Below are positions 27,090 through 36,300 of a stretch of DNA of 64,000 nucleotides, in pieces. The notes under the pieces were generated by a model. That model made no database searches. It saw nothing but the letters and a program-made list of their open reading frames with translations, and was not told the DNA's origin. Each line of letters starts with the position of its first letter. The stretch's first letter is position 1. Position numbers and translations under genes: made by a program. The DNA is from Alphaproteobacteria bacterium (GTDB lineage Bacteria > Pseudomonadota > Alphaproteobacteria > Rhodobacterales > Rhodobacteraceae). The stretch spans positions 110,361-174,360 of the forward strand of contig JAUHWT010000011.1 in assembly GCA_030427145.1 (NCBI GenBank), given 5' to 3'.

Positions 27090-29341
27090 TGGCGTTTGAT
27101 GGACCGAAGAGAACCGAATTCAAATATGTGGGCACCCGCCCGAACCGTCCCGACGGTTTCGATAAGGTAACCGGCCGCGCCAAATTCGGAGCGGACGCAA
27201 CCGCGCCCGGCATGCTCCACGCCGCAATAGTGCGCTCTCCCCATGCCCACGCAAAAATCCTGAGCATCGACACCTCGAAGGCCGAGGCGCTCAAGGGCGT
27301 GAAGGCTGTTGTCACCCGCGCGGATTTCTCCACCTCGCAGACCGGCGAGAACTGGAACATACTCGAAAACATCATGGCCGGTGAGAAGGCGCTCTACGAT
27401 GGCCACGCCATCTGTGCCATCGCCGCGACAACCGCTCTTGCCGCACGGGACGCCGTGCGTCTCGTTGAGGTTGAGTACGAGGTGCTGCCTCACGTTACCG
27501 ACGTTGACAAGGCCATGGCTGATGACGCGCCCGTCATTCGCGCCGGTGCCGCCGACGCCTCCGTGCCCGAGGGCCTGCATCCCAACGTCGTTCGCTACCA
27601 CGAGAGCGGACATGGTGATGTTGAGAAGGGCTTTGCCGAGGCCGATCTTATCGTCGAGGACAGCTTCCTGACCGAAGCCACCCACCAGGGTTACATCGAA
27701 CCCCACGCCTGTCTGGCCCAGCTTGGCTCGGACGGGAAGGGCGAGGTGTGGTGCTGCACCCAGGGTCATTTCAACGTGCAGAAGGTCTGCGCCGCACTTC
27801 TCGACCTTGAAACCAGCCAGCTGCGCGTCACCGCATCCGAAATCGGTGGCGGTTTCGGCGGCAAAACCGCTGTATTCATTGAGCCGGTGGCACTGGCCCT
27901 GTCCCGCAAGGCCAACCGCCCGGTCAAACTCGTCATGAGCCGTGCCGAGGTTTTCCGGGCCACCGGCCCGACCTCATCGACCTCGATGAATGTCAAAATC
28001 GGTATGCGCCGGGACGGAAAAATCACTGCGGCCCAGGGCACCTTCCGCCTTCAGGGTGGTGCGTTTCCTGGCGCGCCTGCCGAGATGACCGCGATGTGCG
28101 CCTTCGCACCCTATGCGCTCGAAAACGTGCATCAGGTCGGTTACGACGTCATGTCCAACCGCCCCAAACAGGCAGCCTACCGCGCGCCAGGCTCACCCAT
28201 GGCGGCGTTTGCCGTTGAGTCCGTGATCGACGAGCTCTGCAAGAAACTCGAGCTCGACCCGATCGACGTGCGCCTCATGAACGCCTCGAAGGAGGGCACC
28301 AAAGCCTCCTACGGTCCGAAATTCGACCGCATCGGTCTGGTGGAAACCCTTGAGGCCGCCAAGGCGCATCCCCACTATTCAGCACCTTTGAAAGAGGGTC
28401 AGGGCCGGGGTATCTCCTGTGGATTCTGGTTTAACCATGGCGGTGAAACCGCTGTATCCCTTGCACTTTCCGAGGACGGGACGGCGGCCATTTCCGTCGG
28501 CACCCCCGACATTGGCGGCTCCCGCGCCTCCATGGCTCTCATGGCGGCCGAGGAGCTTGGCATCCCGTATGAAAACATCCGCACCACCATCGCGGACACC
28601 GCAACGCTCGGTTACAACGAGATCAGCCACGGCTCCCGCGTGACCTACGCCAGCGGTCTTGCCACCATCAAGGCCGCCCGCGACGCGGTGGACAAGCTTT
28701 GCACCCGGGCCGCTGCCAAATGGGGCATCGACCGTGACGCGGTGGTTTGGGAAGACGGCTGTGCCAAGCCGTCCGGCCACAATGCGGGCGACTTCGATCC
28801 GCTTCCGCTGGCCGAAATCACCAAAGACATGGGGGCTACCGGTGGTCCCATCGTGGGTCATTTCGAGGCAACCCCGGAAGGTGCGGGCGTCAGCTTCGCA
28901 ACACACATCGTGGACAGCGAGGTTGATCCCGAAACGGGCCAGACCAAGGTCATCCGCTACACTGTGGTTCAGGACGCCGGCAAGGCGATCCACCCGACCT
29001 ATGTGGAAGGCCAGTACCAGGGCGGTGCCGCCCAGGGCATCGGATGGGCGCTGAACGAGGAATACATCTATGGCGAGGACGGCCGGCTTCAGAACCCGCT
29101 TTTCCTCGACTATCGTATCCCCGTGGCCTCCGACCTGCCGATGATCGACACGGTCATCGTCGAGGTGCCGAACCCCGGACACCCCCATGGCGTGCGCGGT
29201 GTTGGCGAGACGTCCATTTGTCCGCCGCTTGCCGCAATCGCCAACTCGGTGTCGAATGCCGCGGGTGTGCGTCTGCGGCAGCTGCCCATGTCGCCGCCGC
29301 GCATTCTTGAGGCTCTCGAACGTCAGGCCAATGGCGGTTGA
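27089..29341 (+). CDS. Molybdenum hydroxylase large subunit, molybdopterin-binding (CoxL-like, not form I CO dehydrogenase)
   Basis: The 750-residue catalytic subunit binds molybdenum cofactor and hydroxylates a carbon centre using water. Visible parts are the N-terminal a/b-hammerhead domain (KVTGRAKFGADATAPGMLHA), GGGFGGKTAVFIEP near residue 255, and the cofactor-proximal C-terminus GVRGVGETSICPPLAAIANS with the expected catalytic Glu. The active-site loop reads AYRAPGSP (near 370). Form I CO dehydrogenases have AYRCSFR and form II usually AYRGAGR, so a CO substrate is unlikely. An aromatic heterocycle, purine or aldehyde is more probable. Its end overlaps a MoaD-like gene by 11 nt. Confidence 0.92.
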   Translation: MAFDGPKRTEFKYVGTRPNRPDGFDKVTGRAKFGADATAPGMLHAAIVRSPHAHAKILSIDTSKAEALKGVKAVVTRADFSTSQTGENWNILENIMAGEKALYDGHAICAIAATTALAARDAVRLVEVEYEVLPHVTDVDKAMADDAPVIRAGAADASVPEGLHPNVVRYHESGHGDVEKGFAEADLIVEDSFLTEATHQGYIEPHACLAQLGSDGKGEVWCCTQGHFNVQKVCAALLDLETSQLRVTASEIGGGFGGKTAVFIEPVALALSRKANRPVKLVMSRAEVFRATGPTSSTSMNVKIGMRRDGKITAAQGTFRLQGGAFPGAPAEMTAMCAFAPYALENVHQVGYDVMSNRPKQAAYRAPGSPMAAFAVESVIDELCKKLELDPIDVRLMNASKEGTKASYGPKFDRIGLVETLEAAKAHPHYSAPLKEGQGRGISCGFWFNHGGETAVSLALSEDGTAAISVGTPDIGGSRASMALMAAEELGIPYENIRTTIADTATLGYNEISHGSRVTYASGLATIKAARDAVDKLCTRAAAKWGIDRDAVVWEDGCAKPSGHNAGDFDPLPLAEITKDMGATGGPIVGHFEATPEGAGVSFATHIVDSEVDPETGQTKVIRYTVVQDAGKAIHPTYVEGQYQGGAAQGIGWALNEEYIYGEDGRLQNPLFLDYRIPVASDLPMIDTVIVEVPNPGHPHGVRGVGETSICPPLAAIANSVSNAAGVRLRQLPMSPPRILEALERQANGG

Positions 29342-29579
29342 GGTTCATCTCTGGTCCGGCCTTCGGCGTTTCGTCGATGGCCGGGAAAGCGTGGAGGTCG
29401 AGGCCTCCAACGTAGGTGAGCTCCTGCGCGGGCTCGCCAAAATCGACCCCGGCCTGGAGGCCGCCATCGACGCGGGCGTATCCGTGTCCATAGACGGACG
29501 CATCTACGGCTACACGCTCACCGAGCCCGTAAGCCCGGAAAACGAGATCTATCTGCTTCAGAGGATCAAGGGCGGGTAG
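29331..29579 (+). CDS. MoaD/ThiS-like ubiquitin-fold sulfur carrier protein
   Basis: An 82-residue beta-grasp protein starting MAVEVHLWSGLRRFVDG and ending RIKGG. The C-terminal Gly-Gly is the mark of MoaD/ThiS sulfur carriers, which are activated by a MoeB/ThiF-type enzyme to a thiocarboxylate. The central part (SVDG-type loop, here SVSIDGRIYGYTLTEPVSPE) also fits. Its start lies inside the last codons of the hydroxylase large subunit, so the two are translationally coupled. A role in sulfurating or maturing the cofactor of this enzyme is likely but inferred. No partner activating enzyme is in the window. Confidence 0.8.
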   Translation: MAVEVHLWSGLRRFVDGRESVEVEASNVGELLRGLAKIDPGLEAAIDAGVSVSIDGRIYGYTLTEPVSPENEIYLLQRIKGG

Positions 29580-29597
29580 GGCGCCCGGGCGGCGCCC
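29579..29597. terminator. Hairpin between two convergent operons
   Basis: GGGCGCC (29579-29585) pairs perfectly with GGCGCCC (29591-29597) across a 5-nt loop. It begins at the last base of the MoaD-like gene and lies before the stop of the convergent YcaO/TfuA operon. There is no T-run on either side, so bidirectional termination is only suggested. Confidence 0.4.
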
Positions 29598-29612
29598 CTC
29601 CCGGCATCAAAA

Positions 29613-30140
29613 TTACGACAGTCGCCCGCCGCGATGGGACAGCTGCATGTTCGAGGCATAGCTCTTGGTCGATTGGTTGCCCGGCGTATTCGCATCCAGG
29701 ATCAGCGTCTCCACCGAACCGGTCTCAATTTCAATCGCCACCGTGTTCGTGTGCTTGCTCATCCGCCACAGATACAGCTTGCCCGTCTTGGGAGCGCCGG
29801 TTGCCGATGCTGCCGTGCCGTGCACATAGGGCTCGCCCTCACCATCCACGATCACGATACGCGGCTTTGGCAGACGATAGGTGTGGCCCTCATAGGCATA
29901 GGCGTAAATAACGGCCGCACAGGGATCGGTCTTCTTCGACTTGCCCTTGTCATCAATCGTCGTGGTTGGCTCGCAGGTGATTTTCAGTTTGCTCACCAGA
30001 TCGCTTTTGACCTTGATTTCGCCATCCGTGGCCTTGGAATTCGGCTCCAAATGCGCGCCGATCAGCACGACCTCGCTCGGATCAAATTCACGTCCCGCTG
30101 CCAGAATGGCTGCTAAATTATCCATGTTACAATCACTCAT
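29613..30140 (-). CDS. Protein of unknown family, last gene of the YcaO-TfuA operon
   Basis: I do not recognise this 175-residue protein. It is soluble-looking, has no signal peptide or membrane helix, and carries three Cys (4, 56, 74). The first part (about 1-20) is a short helix, the middle is mixed alpha/beta with a Lys/Asp-rich turn near 60-73, and the C-terminus is Ser/Gly/Arg-rich (MQLSHRGGRLS). A strong ribosome-binding site (AGGAGG, 10 nt before the ATG) suggests high expression, stronger than for the genes before it. It starts 21 nt after the HEXXH protein stop. By position it could be the substrate of the YcaO/TfuA pair, a partner protein or an immunity-like factor; none can be chosen. 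Confidence 0.75.
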   Translation of the reverse strand: MSDCNMDNLAAILAAGREFDPSEVVLIGAHLEPNSKATDGEIKVKSDLVSKLKITCEPTTTIDDKGKSKKTDPCAAVIYAYAYEGHTYRLPKPRIVIVDGEGEPYVHGTAASATGAPKTGKLYLWRMSKHTNTVAIEIETGSVETLILDANTPGNQSTKSYASNMQLSHRGGRLS

Positions 30141-30161
30141 GTTATGGTTACCTCCTGTTAA

Positions 30162-31532
30162 TCACACCCAGACCCTGTTCCGGCCCCGACCCTGACCGAT
30201 CGTAAACGTATCGAAGGGATTGAGAATTTCGCGCCAGTACAGGCACTCCATGACGGTCTCCGCGACCCGGCCCTCGTTCATCTCCTGCAGCATGTCACAC
30301 ACGGCATACCCCGCCGTCACATAGTCGAGGTTCTGGTTGTCGAGCGTCGCCCAGGACCGGGCCAGCGCCGTCCCCATGATGTCCCGCGCATCAGACAGCG
30401 CCGCCTTGAACCGGAAATGGTTCAGGTCATAGCTCTCCTCAAAAGCCCGCCCGTAGCGGTCGGCCAGATCCACATTCAAGTCGCGCGCATCCGCAATTCC
30501 GTGCCGGGGCAAATCCACCAGCCCCTGGTCCACGACCATGTTGTGATAGGTCTCGACCACCGCATCGAAAAACGCTCCGGTAAACGGCCGCGACCGATCA
30601 TGCGGTTCCTCGCCCACCTCACTCATTTTCCGCGCGTTGCCCGCGATCCGGACCTGCCGTTCGTCGGCCAGTTCTGCAAACGCGTTCAGCTCATTCATCG
30701 CGAGAAGATTCCCCGACCCTCGCCGCAGCAGCCGGTCCATCGCCGTATCGAAATGCAGCATCCCGATCAGCGAACAGAGATCCGATATGCCTTCGTGATA
30801 GGCCACAAAATCCGGCCCCGGCGTAAACCCGTCCGGCGGCAGGCCAATCTCCGCAAACAGGAGCGAATGACCAATTTCATGGGCAATCACATCGAAGTTC
30901 AGTGCGTAGGGATGCGCCGCACCTGACTCCGACACGTCATAGCCAAACTCCAGGTAGCCGAACCCTGACTGCGCATTGTCCCATTCGATCAGAGGCAGGA
31001 TCTCCAGGCGCTGGTAATGACCTGCAAAATGCCAGTCGATCCGGTGTCCGAGATAGCTTTCCCAAATATCCAGAACCCGCGCCACGCAGCCAAACACATG
31101 TGCGCCGAGGAACTCCCGGCTGTCCGGGTCGAGGTGATCGAAATGCCCGTCCGGACCGGGTTCCGCCATCGGAAATGACGGTCCGTTATACGGAGGCAGG
31201 AACGGGAACTCGTAAGGCGTTTTCTCAATGGCCGGATCGACCACATACATCCGGTCATTGGATGGGCCAGCCCCAACCGTTCCCAAAGGGTCGGAGATCC
31301 ATACCAGTTCCGGTTTTTCGTAACCCCGTGTCGTCGGGGCCTGCGGGTAAAGCAAAAACCGTGTACCCGCGCCTGAATTGTTTTCCGCCAAAATAAATCC
31401 GCCTGGCTCACAACCTATTGGTAAATATACTACCTTTTTTGTCGCGTTTTCACCAGTTTTAATTGGCAGCGTACGGTGATCAGCCGAAATCCGCACCAAG
31501 CCCCGATGCGGCAAGGTCGTCAAGCCACGCAT
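30162..31532 (-). CDS. Thermolysin-like HEXXH zinc metalloprotein (gluzincin) of the YcaO-TfuA operon
   Basis: A 456-residue protein without a signal peptide. A zinc motif HEIGH (residues 218-222, counted from the ATG at 31532) is followed 25 residues later by HEGISD (E247). This mirrors the thermolysin pattern HExxH...NEAISD, where Glu is the third zinc ligand, so a peptidase is likely. The start is uncertain. The ATG at 31532 overlaps tfuA by 53 nt and has only a weak ribosome-binding site. A GTG at 31496 and a TTG at 31391 (AGGCGGA just before it) are alternatives, and the first 45 codons are AT-rich. In RiPP-like systems a protease could cut a leader or the modified protein (inference). 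Confidence 0.75.
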   Translation of the reverse strand: MRGLTTLPHRGLVRISADHRTLPIKTGENATKKVVYLPIGCEPGGFILAENNSGAGTRFLLYPQAPTTRGYEKPELVWISDPLGTVGAGPSNDRMYVVDPAIEKTPYEFPFLPPYNGPSFPMAEPGPDGHFDHLDPDSREFLGAHVFGCVARVLDIWESYLGHRIDWHFAGHYQRLEILPLIEWDNAQSGFGYLEFGYDVSESGAAHPYALNFDVIAHEIGHSLLFAEIGLPPDGFTPGPDFVAYHEGISDLCSLIGMLHFDTAMDRLLRRGSGNLLAMNELNAFAELADERQVRIAGNARKMSEVGEEPHDRSRPFTGAFFDAVVETYHNMVVDQGLVDLPRHGIADARDLNVDLADRYGRAFEESYDLNHFRFKAALSDARDIMGTALARSWATLDNQNLDYVTAGYAVCDMLQEMNEGRVAETVMECLYWREILNPFDTFTIGQGRGRNRVWV

Positions 31533-32202
31533 GAACCACCGCAGGTGGAGGGCGATCCACCACCGGCCACGTGCCGTGTCGATCGTATTCCGACATTCTT
31601 TTCAGGAGCGTCCTGGCATCCACAGCCTTCTGTGACCGGTGCCGCGACTTCACAAACCCGATAAGCTTCGCATCTCCAGAGTCCACCACAAGTTGCATCA
31701 GCTTCCGTTTCGGAAACATCTGAGCCTCCGCTGTTTCGACCAGCTCCCTTTCCTGCTCACGGTCAATCACGCCCTGCCGTCGGGCTTGTCGCAGCGTTAC
31801 CCGAATATCAAACAGCGCGTCCGAGACCGGCCGGGACCCCAGTTCATGGGGCGCATGGGTCACCGCAACCGCGTCGTCCGGCGTCATCGCATAGCGTCGG
31901 TACCAGCGGTAAATTACCCCCACACCTCCCATCCCGTAGTCATGCAACTCGGCCGCCCGCAGCGCCCCCATGCTCGACGCGCCAAAGACCGGTATGCCTT
32001 TCGACAGGACCCACATGATCTCGCGGTGCCGCACGGTCGGCACCTCGGTGAACACCCCGTCGATAATGCCAATTGCCGGCGGCCGAAACGGCAATACCCG
32101 CATGAGATCACCCTGCTGAACCGGCGGCAGGTATTCCGCATCCAGAATTTCCTCGGCCTCACTCCGGGGCAGGGAGGGTCCTAAAAACACCACCGGCTTC
32201 AT
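31480..32202 (-). CDS. tfuA: TfuA-like protein, YcaO partner
   Basis: A 240-residue TfuA-family protein. The core is VVFLGPSLPRSEAEEIL, then PAIGIIDGVFTEVPTVRHRE, then VFGASSMGALRAAELHDYGM, all family hallmarks. TfuA was first seen in the trifolitoxin cluster of Rhizobium. In archaea and in thioviridamide-type pathways it works with YcaO to put backbone thioamides in place, probably by delivering sulfur. The ATG overlaps the ycaO stop by 4 nt, so the pair is translationally coupled. Confidence 0.93.
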   Translation of the reverse strand: MKPVVFLGPSLPRSEAEEILDAEYLPPVQQGDLMRVLPFRPPAIGIIDGVFTEVPTVRHREIMWVLSKGIPVFGASSMGALRAAELHDYGMGGVGVIYRWYRRYAMTPDDAVAVTHAPHELGSRPVSDALFDIRVTLRQARRQGVIDREQERELVETAEAQMFPKRKLMQLVVDSGDAKLIGFVKSRHRSQKAVDARTLLKRMSEYDRHGTWPVVDRPPPAVVHAWLDDLAASGLGADFG

Positions 32203-33314
32203 GACGTTCCTCCCAGGCGCATAGGGTCCGCCATCAACTCCGGAGCCAGCACCCTGACCACATGCAGCGGAATTTCCTCATCCGCCAGCAGCGGAACGGC
32301 AACCACCGGACCCGGCATCACCTCCAACAACGCATCCAATCCGACCCGCTCTACCGGCCGCGCGTCATCTGAACCGCTCGCAGGCGACCCGAATTCAGGC
32401 GCATCCCAAAGCTCAAACAGGTCACTTAGCTTCGCACCATGCCGGTACAGCGCCCGGGTCATGTCCTCCCGCGCACCCGATATCACCGCCAGCCGCGCCT
32501 GCACCGCCTCAAGCAGCGCCGCCAGAAGAGCCGCTCCCCGATCCTCCCGCACCGCAAACCCTTCTGCCGGCAATGCCAACCCCGGATTGCCGTGCGGATC
32601 CTCCATCACCCGCACCATCACGCAAACCGGCCCCGGCTGTTGCGTCATGTCCCAGGCATGTATCCGCAATCCACAGGCTCTCACACGCTCGACAGTCCTG
32701 GCCAAAGCCTCGGGATGCCGGGGGCAATCCGTAATGCGCCGGTTCTCATCCGGTGGCCAGGCGGCAAACAACCTGATCCGCGCATCATTCTCAATGCATT
32801 CCAGCAACCCATGCCGGATTGCCGCCTCTTCGTTCGCTCCGGCTCCAAGCCCGATGGAACTGCGCAGAACCGGATCGTTCTCAAATGGTCCGCCTGACGA
32901 GAAATCCGTGGAACACAGTGCCATGGGCACCGGCATCGCCGCACCCGTCCGCAGGCACCGCCCAGTCAGCCACCGCGTTGCCGCATCCGGCCAGCCCTCA
33001 AACCCCGGCGCCAGTGGTCGCCACGCGTCAAGCACATCCCCCGGTACCTCCCCGGACCACACGGGCAACCCATCGAGGTTTTCACCCGACCTCATCTCGA
33101 TGCATTCCACCGCGGCACTGATCGCCGCCGACGTTTTGCTCAGCCCCTTGCCCTGGGTCACCGCATTCGACAGCGCCCCGGGCCGCACCGCCTGCACAAC
33201 GGGAATGCCGAGCCGGTCAAGTCCCGTCACATCCGCGATGCGCGTGATGCCATACCGTTTCAGATGTGGACACAGAGCCTGCCAGTACCGGACGTCACTT
33301 CCGGTTTCAGACAT
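32199..33314 (-). CDS. YcaO-domain ATP-dependent peptide-backbone modification enzyme
   Basis: A 371-residue YcaO protein. These enzymes use ATP to phosphorylate a peptide amide oxygen so that a nucleophile (Cys/Ser/Thr side chain or sulfide) can attack. ATP/Mg-binding parts are visible: QGKGLSKTSAAISAAVECIE (residues 54-73, with GKG, SA and paired Glu) and NEEAAIRHGLLECIENDARI (161-180). The C-terminus ends MRLGGTS and lacks the PxPxP tail of azoline-forming YcaOs. With TfuA next door, thioamidation is the best prediction. It overlaps the cyclase-like gene upstream by 8 nt and tfuA downstream by 4 nt. Confidence 0.93.
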   Translation of the reverse strand: MSETGSDVRYWQALCPHLKRYGITRIADVTGLDRLGIPVVQAVRPGALSNAVTQGKGLSKTSAAISAAVECIEMRSGENLDGLPVWSGEVPGDVLDAWRPLAPGFEGWPDAATRWLTGRCLRTGAAMPVPMALCSTDFSSGGPFENDPVLRSSIGLGAGANEEAAIRHGLLECIENDARIRLFAAWPPDENRRITDCPRHPEALARTVERVRACGLRIHAWDMTQQPGPVCVMVRVMEDPHGNPGLALPAEGFAVREDRGAALLAALLEAVQARLAVISGAREDMTRALYRHGAKLSDLFELWDAPEFGSPASGSDDARPVERVGLDALLEVMPGPVVAVPLLADEEIPLHVVRVLAPELMADPMRLGGTS

Positions 33315-36300
33315 TGAGCCGTTTCAGAAATTTCAGCGCCTGGGTTTTCTTCGGACCATCGGACACCAGATCGATCCGGTCGAGAAGCGTGCTGCTGACC
33401 TCACCGGGGATATCGAGGCCAAGCTGCACCCGCATTGAATGATTGCGCAGAAGCAGCATGTTGGCGTTCTGGTGCTTCGCCATCTCAAAACCCTCATCGA
33501 GGAACCCGGCGGCCCGATCATCCTCGCCGATCATCGTGCTGAGCCAGGCCCGCCGTCGCAGCAACTCCGGCACCCAGAACACCAGGTTTGTCTGCCGGGC
33601 CTCCTCAATCTCCCGGTCAAGATCGGCCACCGCCTCCCGCGCCTTGCCGCAGAGCGTCATGGTCTCCGCGACAATATCCGCATAGATCGGCGTGTCCTCC
33701 AGCGCCCCAAGGTCCCGCAGCGACTGAAGCCCGTTGCGCACCCGGTCCGCATCATAGGCGAGGTTCGAACGCGCCGCGAACCAGCCGCCGAATATCTCCC
33801 GTTTGGCGGCAATCACCGGCAACTCCCGCGAGCCGGTCAGATCGGTGATTTTCCCAAGCGTGCGGCCAATCTCGTCAAAATCCCGACGATAAAACGCCGC
33901 GAGTGTCGCCATGTCGAGAGCATGCAGCGTGCTTGGCGTGTGGCCTGTCTCATCGGCCCAGTCCTCCGCCTTTTTGATGGCCGCCAGCGATCCCTCAACA
34001 TCGCCTTTCATCCAGAGCGACTGCGCCCGTTCGCCGAGACCGCAGACCCGCGCATCATGCCCGTAATGATGCCGCGAGGTCTCGGCCACACTCGTGTCAT
34101 AAAGCTCCAGCCCCTCATCAATGGCCGCCAGACACCGGTCATGGGCACCCGTGGCAAACTGCGTGGCCCAGCCGCAATGCAGCGCCTGAAGCCTTGCCTC
34201 CCGGCTCTCGCTCTCCGAGATGCCCTTGATGATCACGTCCGCCCGGCGCAGCTGTTCCTTCTGGTCCGAGGCGGTAAACCACCAGCCCCACAACACCGGA
34301 AACCACTCGCCGCGCTGTCCTTCTTCCAGATCAAAGACCAGTTCCTGTCCCGACCGGTAAATCCCCGCGGCTCCCCGCGGTCCCGCCACCTGGCTGATCA
34401 GCGGCCCCAGCAGCGTGATGATCCGCAAACGCGTCTCCCGCCGCCGTTCCGCGTCCCTGATCTTTGCGGTGAGTTTCAGCGCCCGCTGCAGCGACGCCTC
34501 CGGTGCAGTTACGGCCGAGCGACGGATAGCGGTTTCCGCCGTCTCGATCAGCAGATCGACGCCTTTCTCAATCCGCCCCGACCCCAGACAGTGCTCCGCC
34601 AGTGCCTCACGCGTGACCCGCGCCCGCACGGCCGGGTCGTTCTCCACGAGGTCCACGATCTTGCCGTGGAGCATTTTGCGTGTGGAGCGCAGCTGCGTCT
34701 GATAGGCCGCCTCGCGGATCAGAGCGTGCTTGAAAACATACGTGCCGCCATTGTCCGGCGTTTCCAAAATCGCCTGTCGCAGCAACTGATGCAGATCGAC
34801 CTCAAGTTCCGCTTCCGGAAACCGCGTCTGGGCCAGTTTGCTCAGCACCAGGTAGTTTGCGTCCCGCCCGATGACACTGGTGATCCGGGCGGAGCGCTTT
34901 GCCCGTCCGGCATTCTCGATCCTGACCGCGAGCAGATCCTGAAGGCTCGACACCCCGGTCTCGTTCAGCAGATCAATCTCACTCTCACCGCTCTCCCGCG
35001 CCTGTTTGGCGAAGGCCGACAGCTCAATGAGAAACAGCGGATTGCCGTCACATTTCGACACGATCCAGTCCCGTGTCCGCGCCGACAGCGCGTCTTCCGT
35101 CACCGCCCGCACAAGCGCATGGGAGTCCCCCTCGGACAGGGGGCCGAGCGTCATGTCCTCGAACACCGCACGCGTATCCGCCGTCACACCCTCGTTGCGG
35201 GACGTGACCAGGATGAACAGGGGATGCTGCCGCACCGTCCGCGCCAGTTCCTCAAGCAGCGCGAGCGTCACCTCGTCAACCCAGTGCAGGTCCTCCACCG
35301 CAAGCAGACAGGGCCGCTCCCAGGACAGCCTGCGGATCTCCTCCGCACAGCCCTGAACAATCCTCCGGCGCCGTTCCTCGCTGGAGATGTTTGGGTCCTT
35401 CTCCAGACCGCGAAGCAGTTCCGCCGTCGCCACCGCCGCATTGGCGATGCCCTGGTCCTGTTCCCTGTTCTCCCAGGCCCGCTCATACATGGTGATCAGC
35501 GGATAGAGCGCCGAACCGGTCGTGGACGGCTGGTTCTGCAGCGTCAGAATACGTCCGCTCTTGCCGACCTCGTCCTTCAGCGCAACGGTCAGCCGCGACT
35601 TGCCGATCCCGGCCTCACCCAGCACCATGATGGCCCGCCCGGACCCGTCCTGGGTTTTGTCCCAGGCGTTGCGCAGCCGCGCCAGTTCCTCCGTACGAGA
35701 GGTCAATGGCGTTCCGGAATCCCGCGCCATTTCAAACCGCGACTGTACGTCCTTCTGTCGCTTCAGCGAAAACGCCACGCTGACATCCGGAAAGCCCTTG
35801 AGCGACAGCCCCTCGACCTGGTCGAACTCAAACGCCCGCCGCGTCAGTTCATGGGTGGCCCGGTCCACCAGAACCGTGTTCTGTTCGGCAACAGACTGAA
35901 GCCGTGCCGCCAGGTTGGGTGCAACACCAACCGCCCCGAGCGCGCCCTGGCGCACCGCCGCGGCATTGCCTGGCAGAATTACGATACTCGTGGAAATCCC
36001 GATCCGCACATCCGGCATCGACTGCCCGTTGCGTTCCAGCTTCGCCCGCGCGTCCAGAATACCGTGTGCCGCCCGCACGGCCTGGAACACCGCGTCCTCC
36101 ATGGGGTCGGGGAACCCGAAATAGGCCATCCCGCCATCGCCAAGCACCTGCTCCAGCGAGCCGTGGTTCGCCTGAATGCCGGACCGCGCGATGGAGTGGA
36201 CACGCAGAAGCGTCTCCCGGATTTCCTCGGGATCAAGCGCGGCCAGCATGTCGGTTGACCCGACTATGTCATAGAACAGAACGGTCAGCTGACGGCGCTC

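Noticed and set aside
27089..29341. Aerobic CO dehydrogenase
   Set aside because: The large subunit lacks the AYRCSFR loop of form I enzymes, and no coxD/E/F-type maturation genes follow.
33439..36258. A 939-codon open frame opposite the cyclase/AAA/TPR gene
   Set aside because: Its translation is Arg/Pro/His-rich without domains. The opposite strand has clear cyclase and ATPase motifs.
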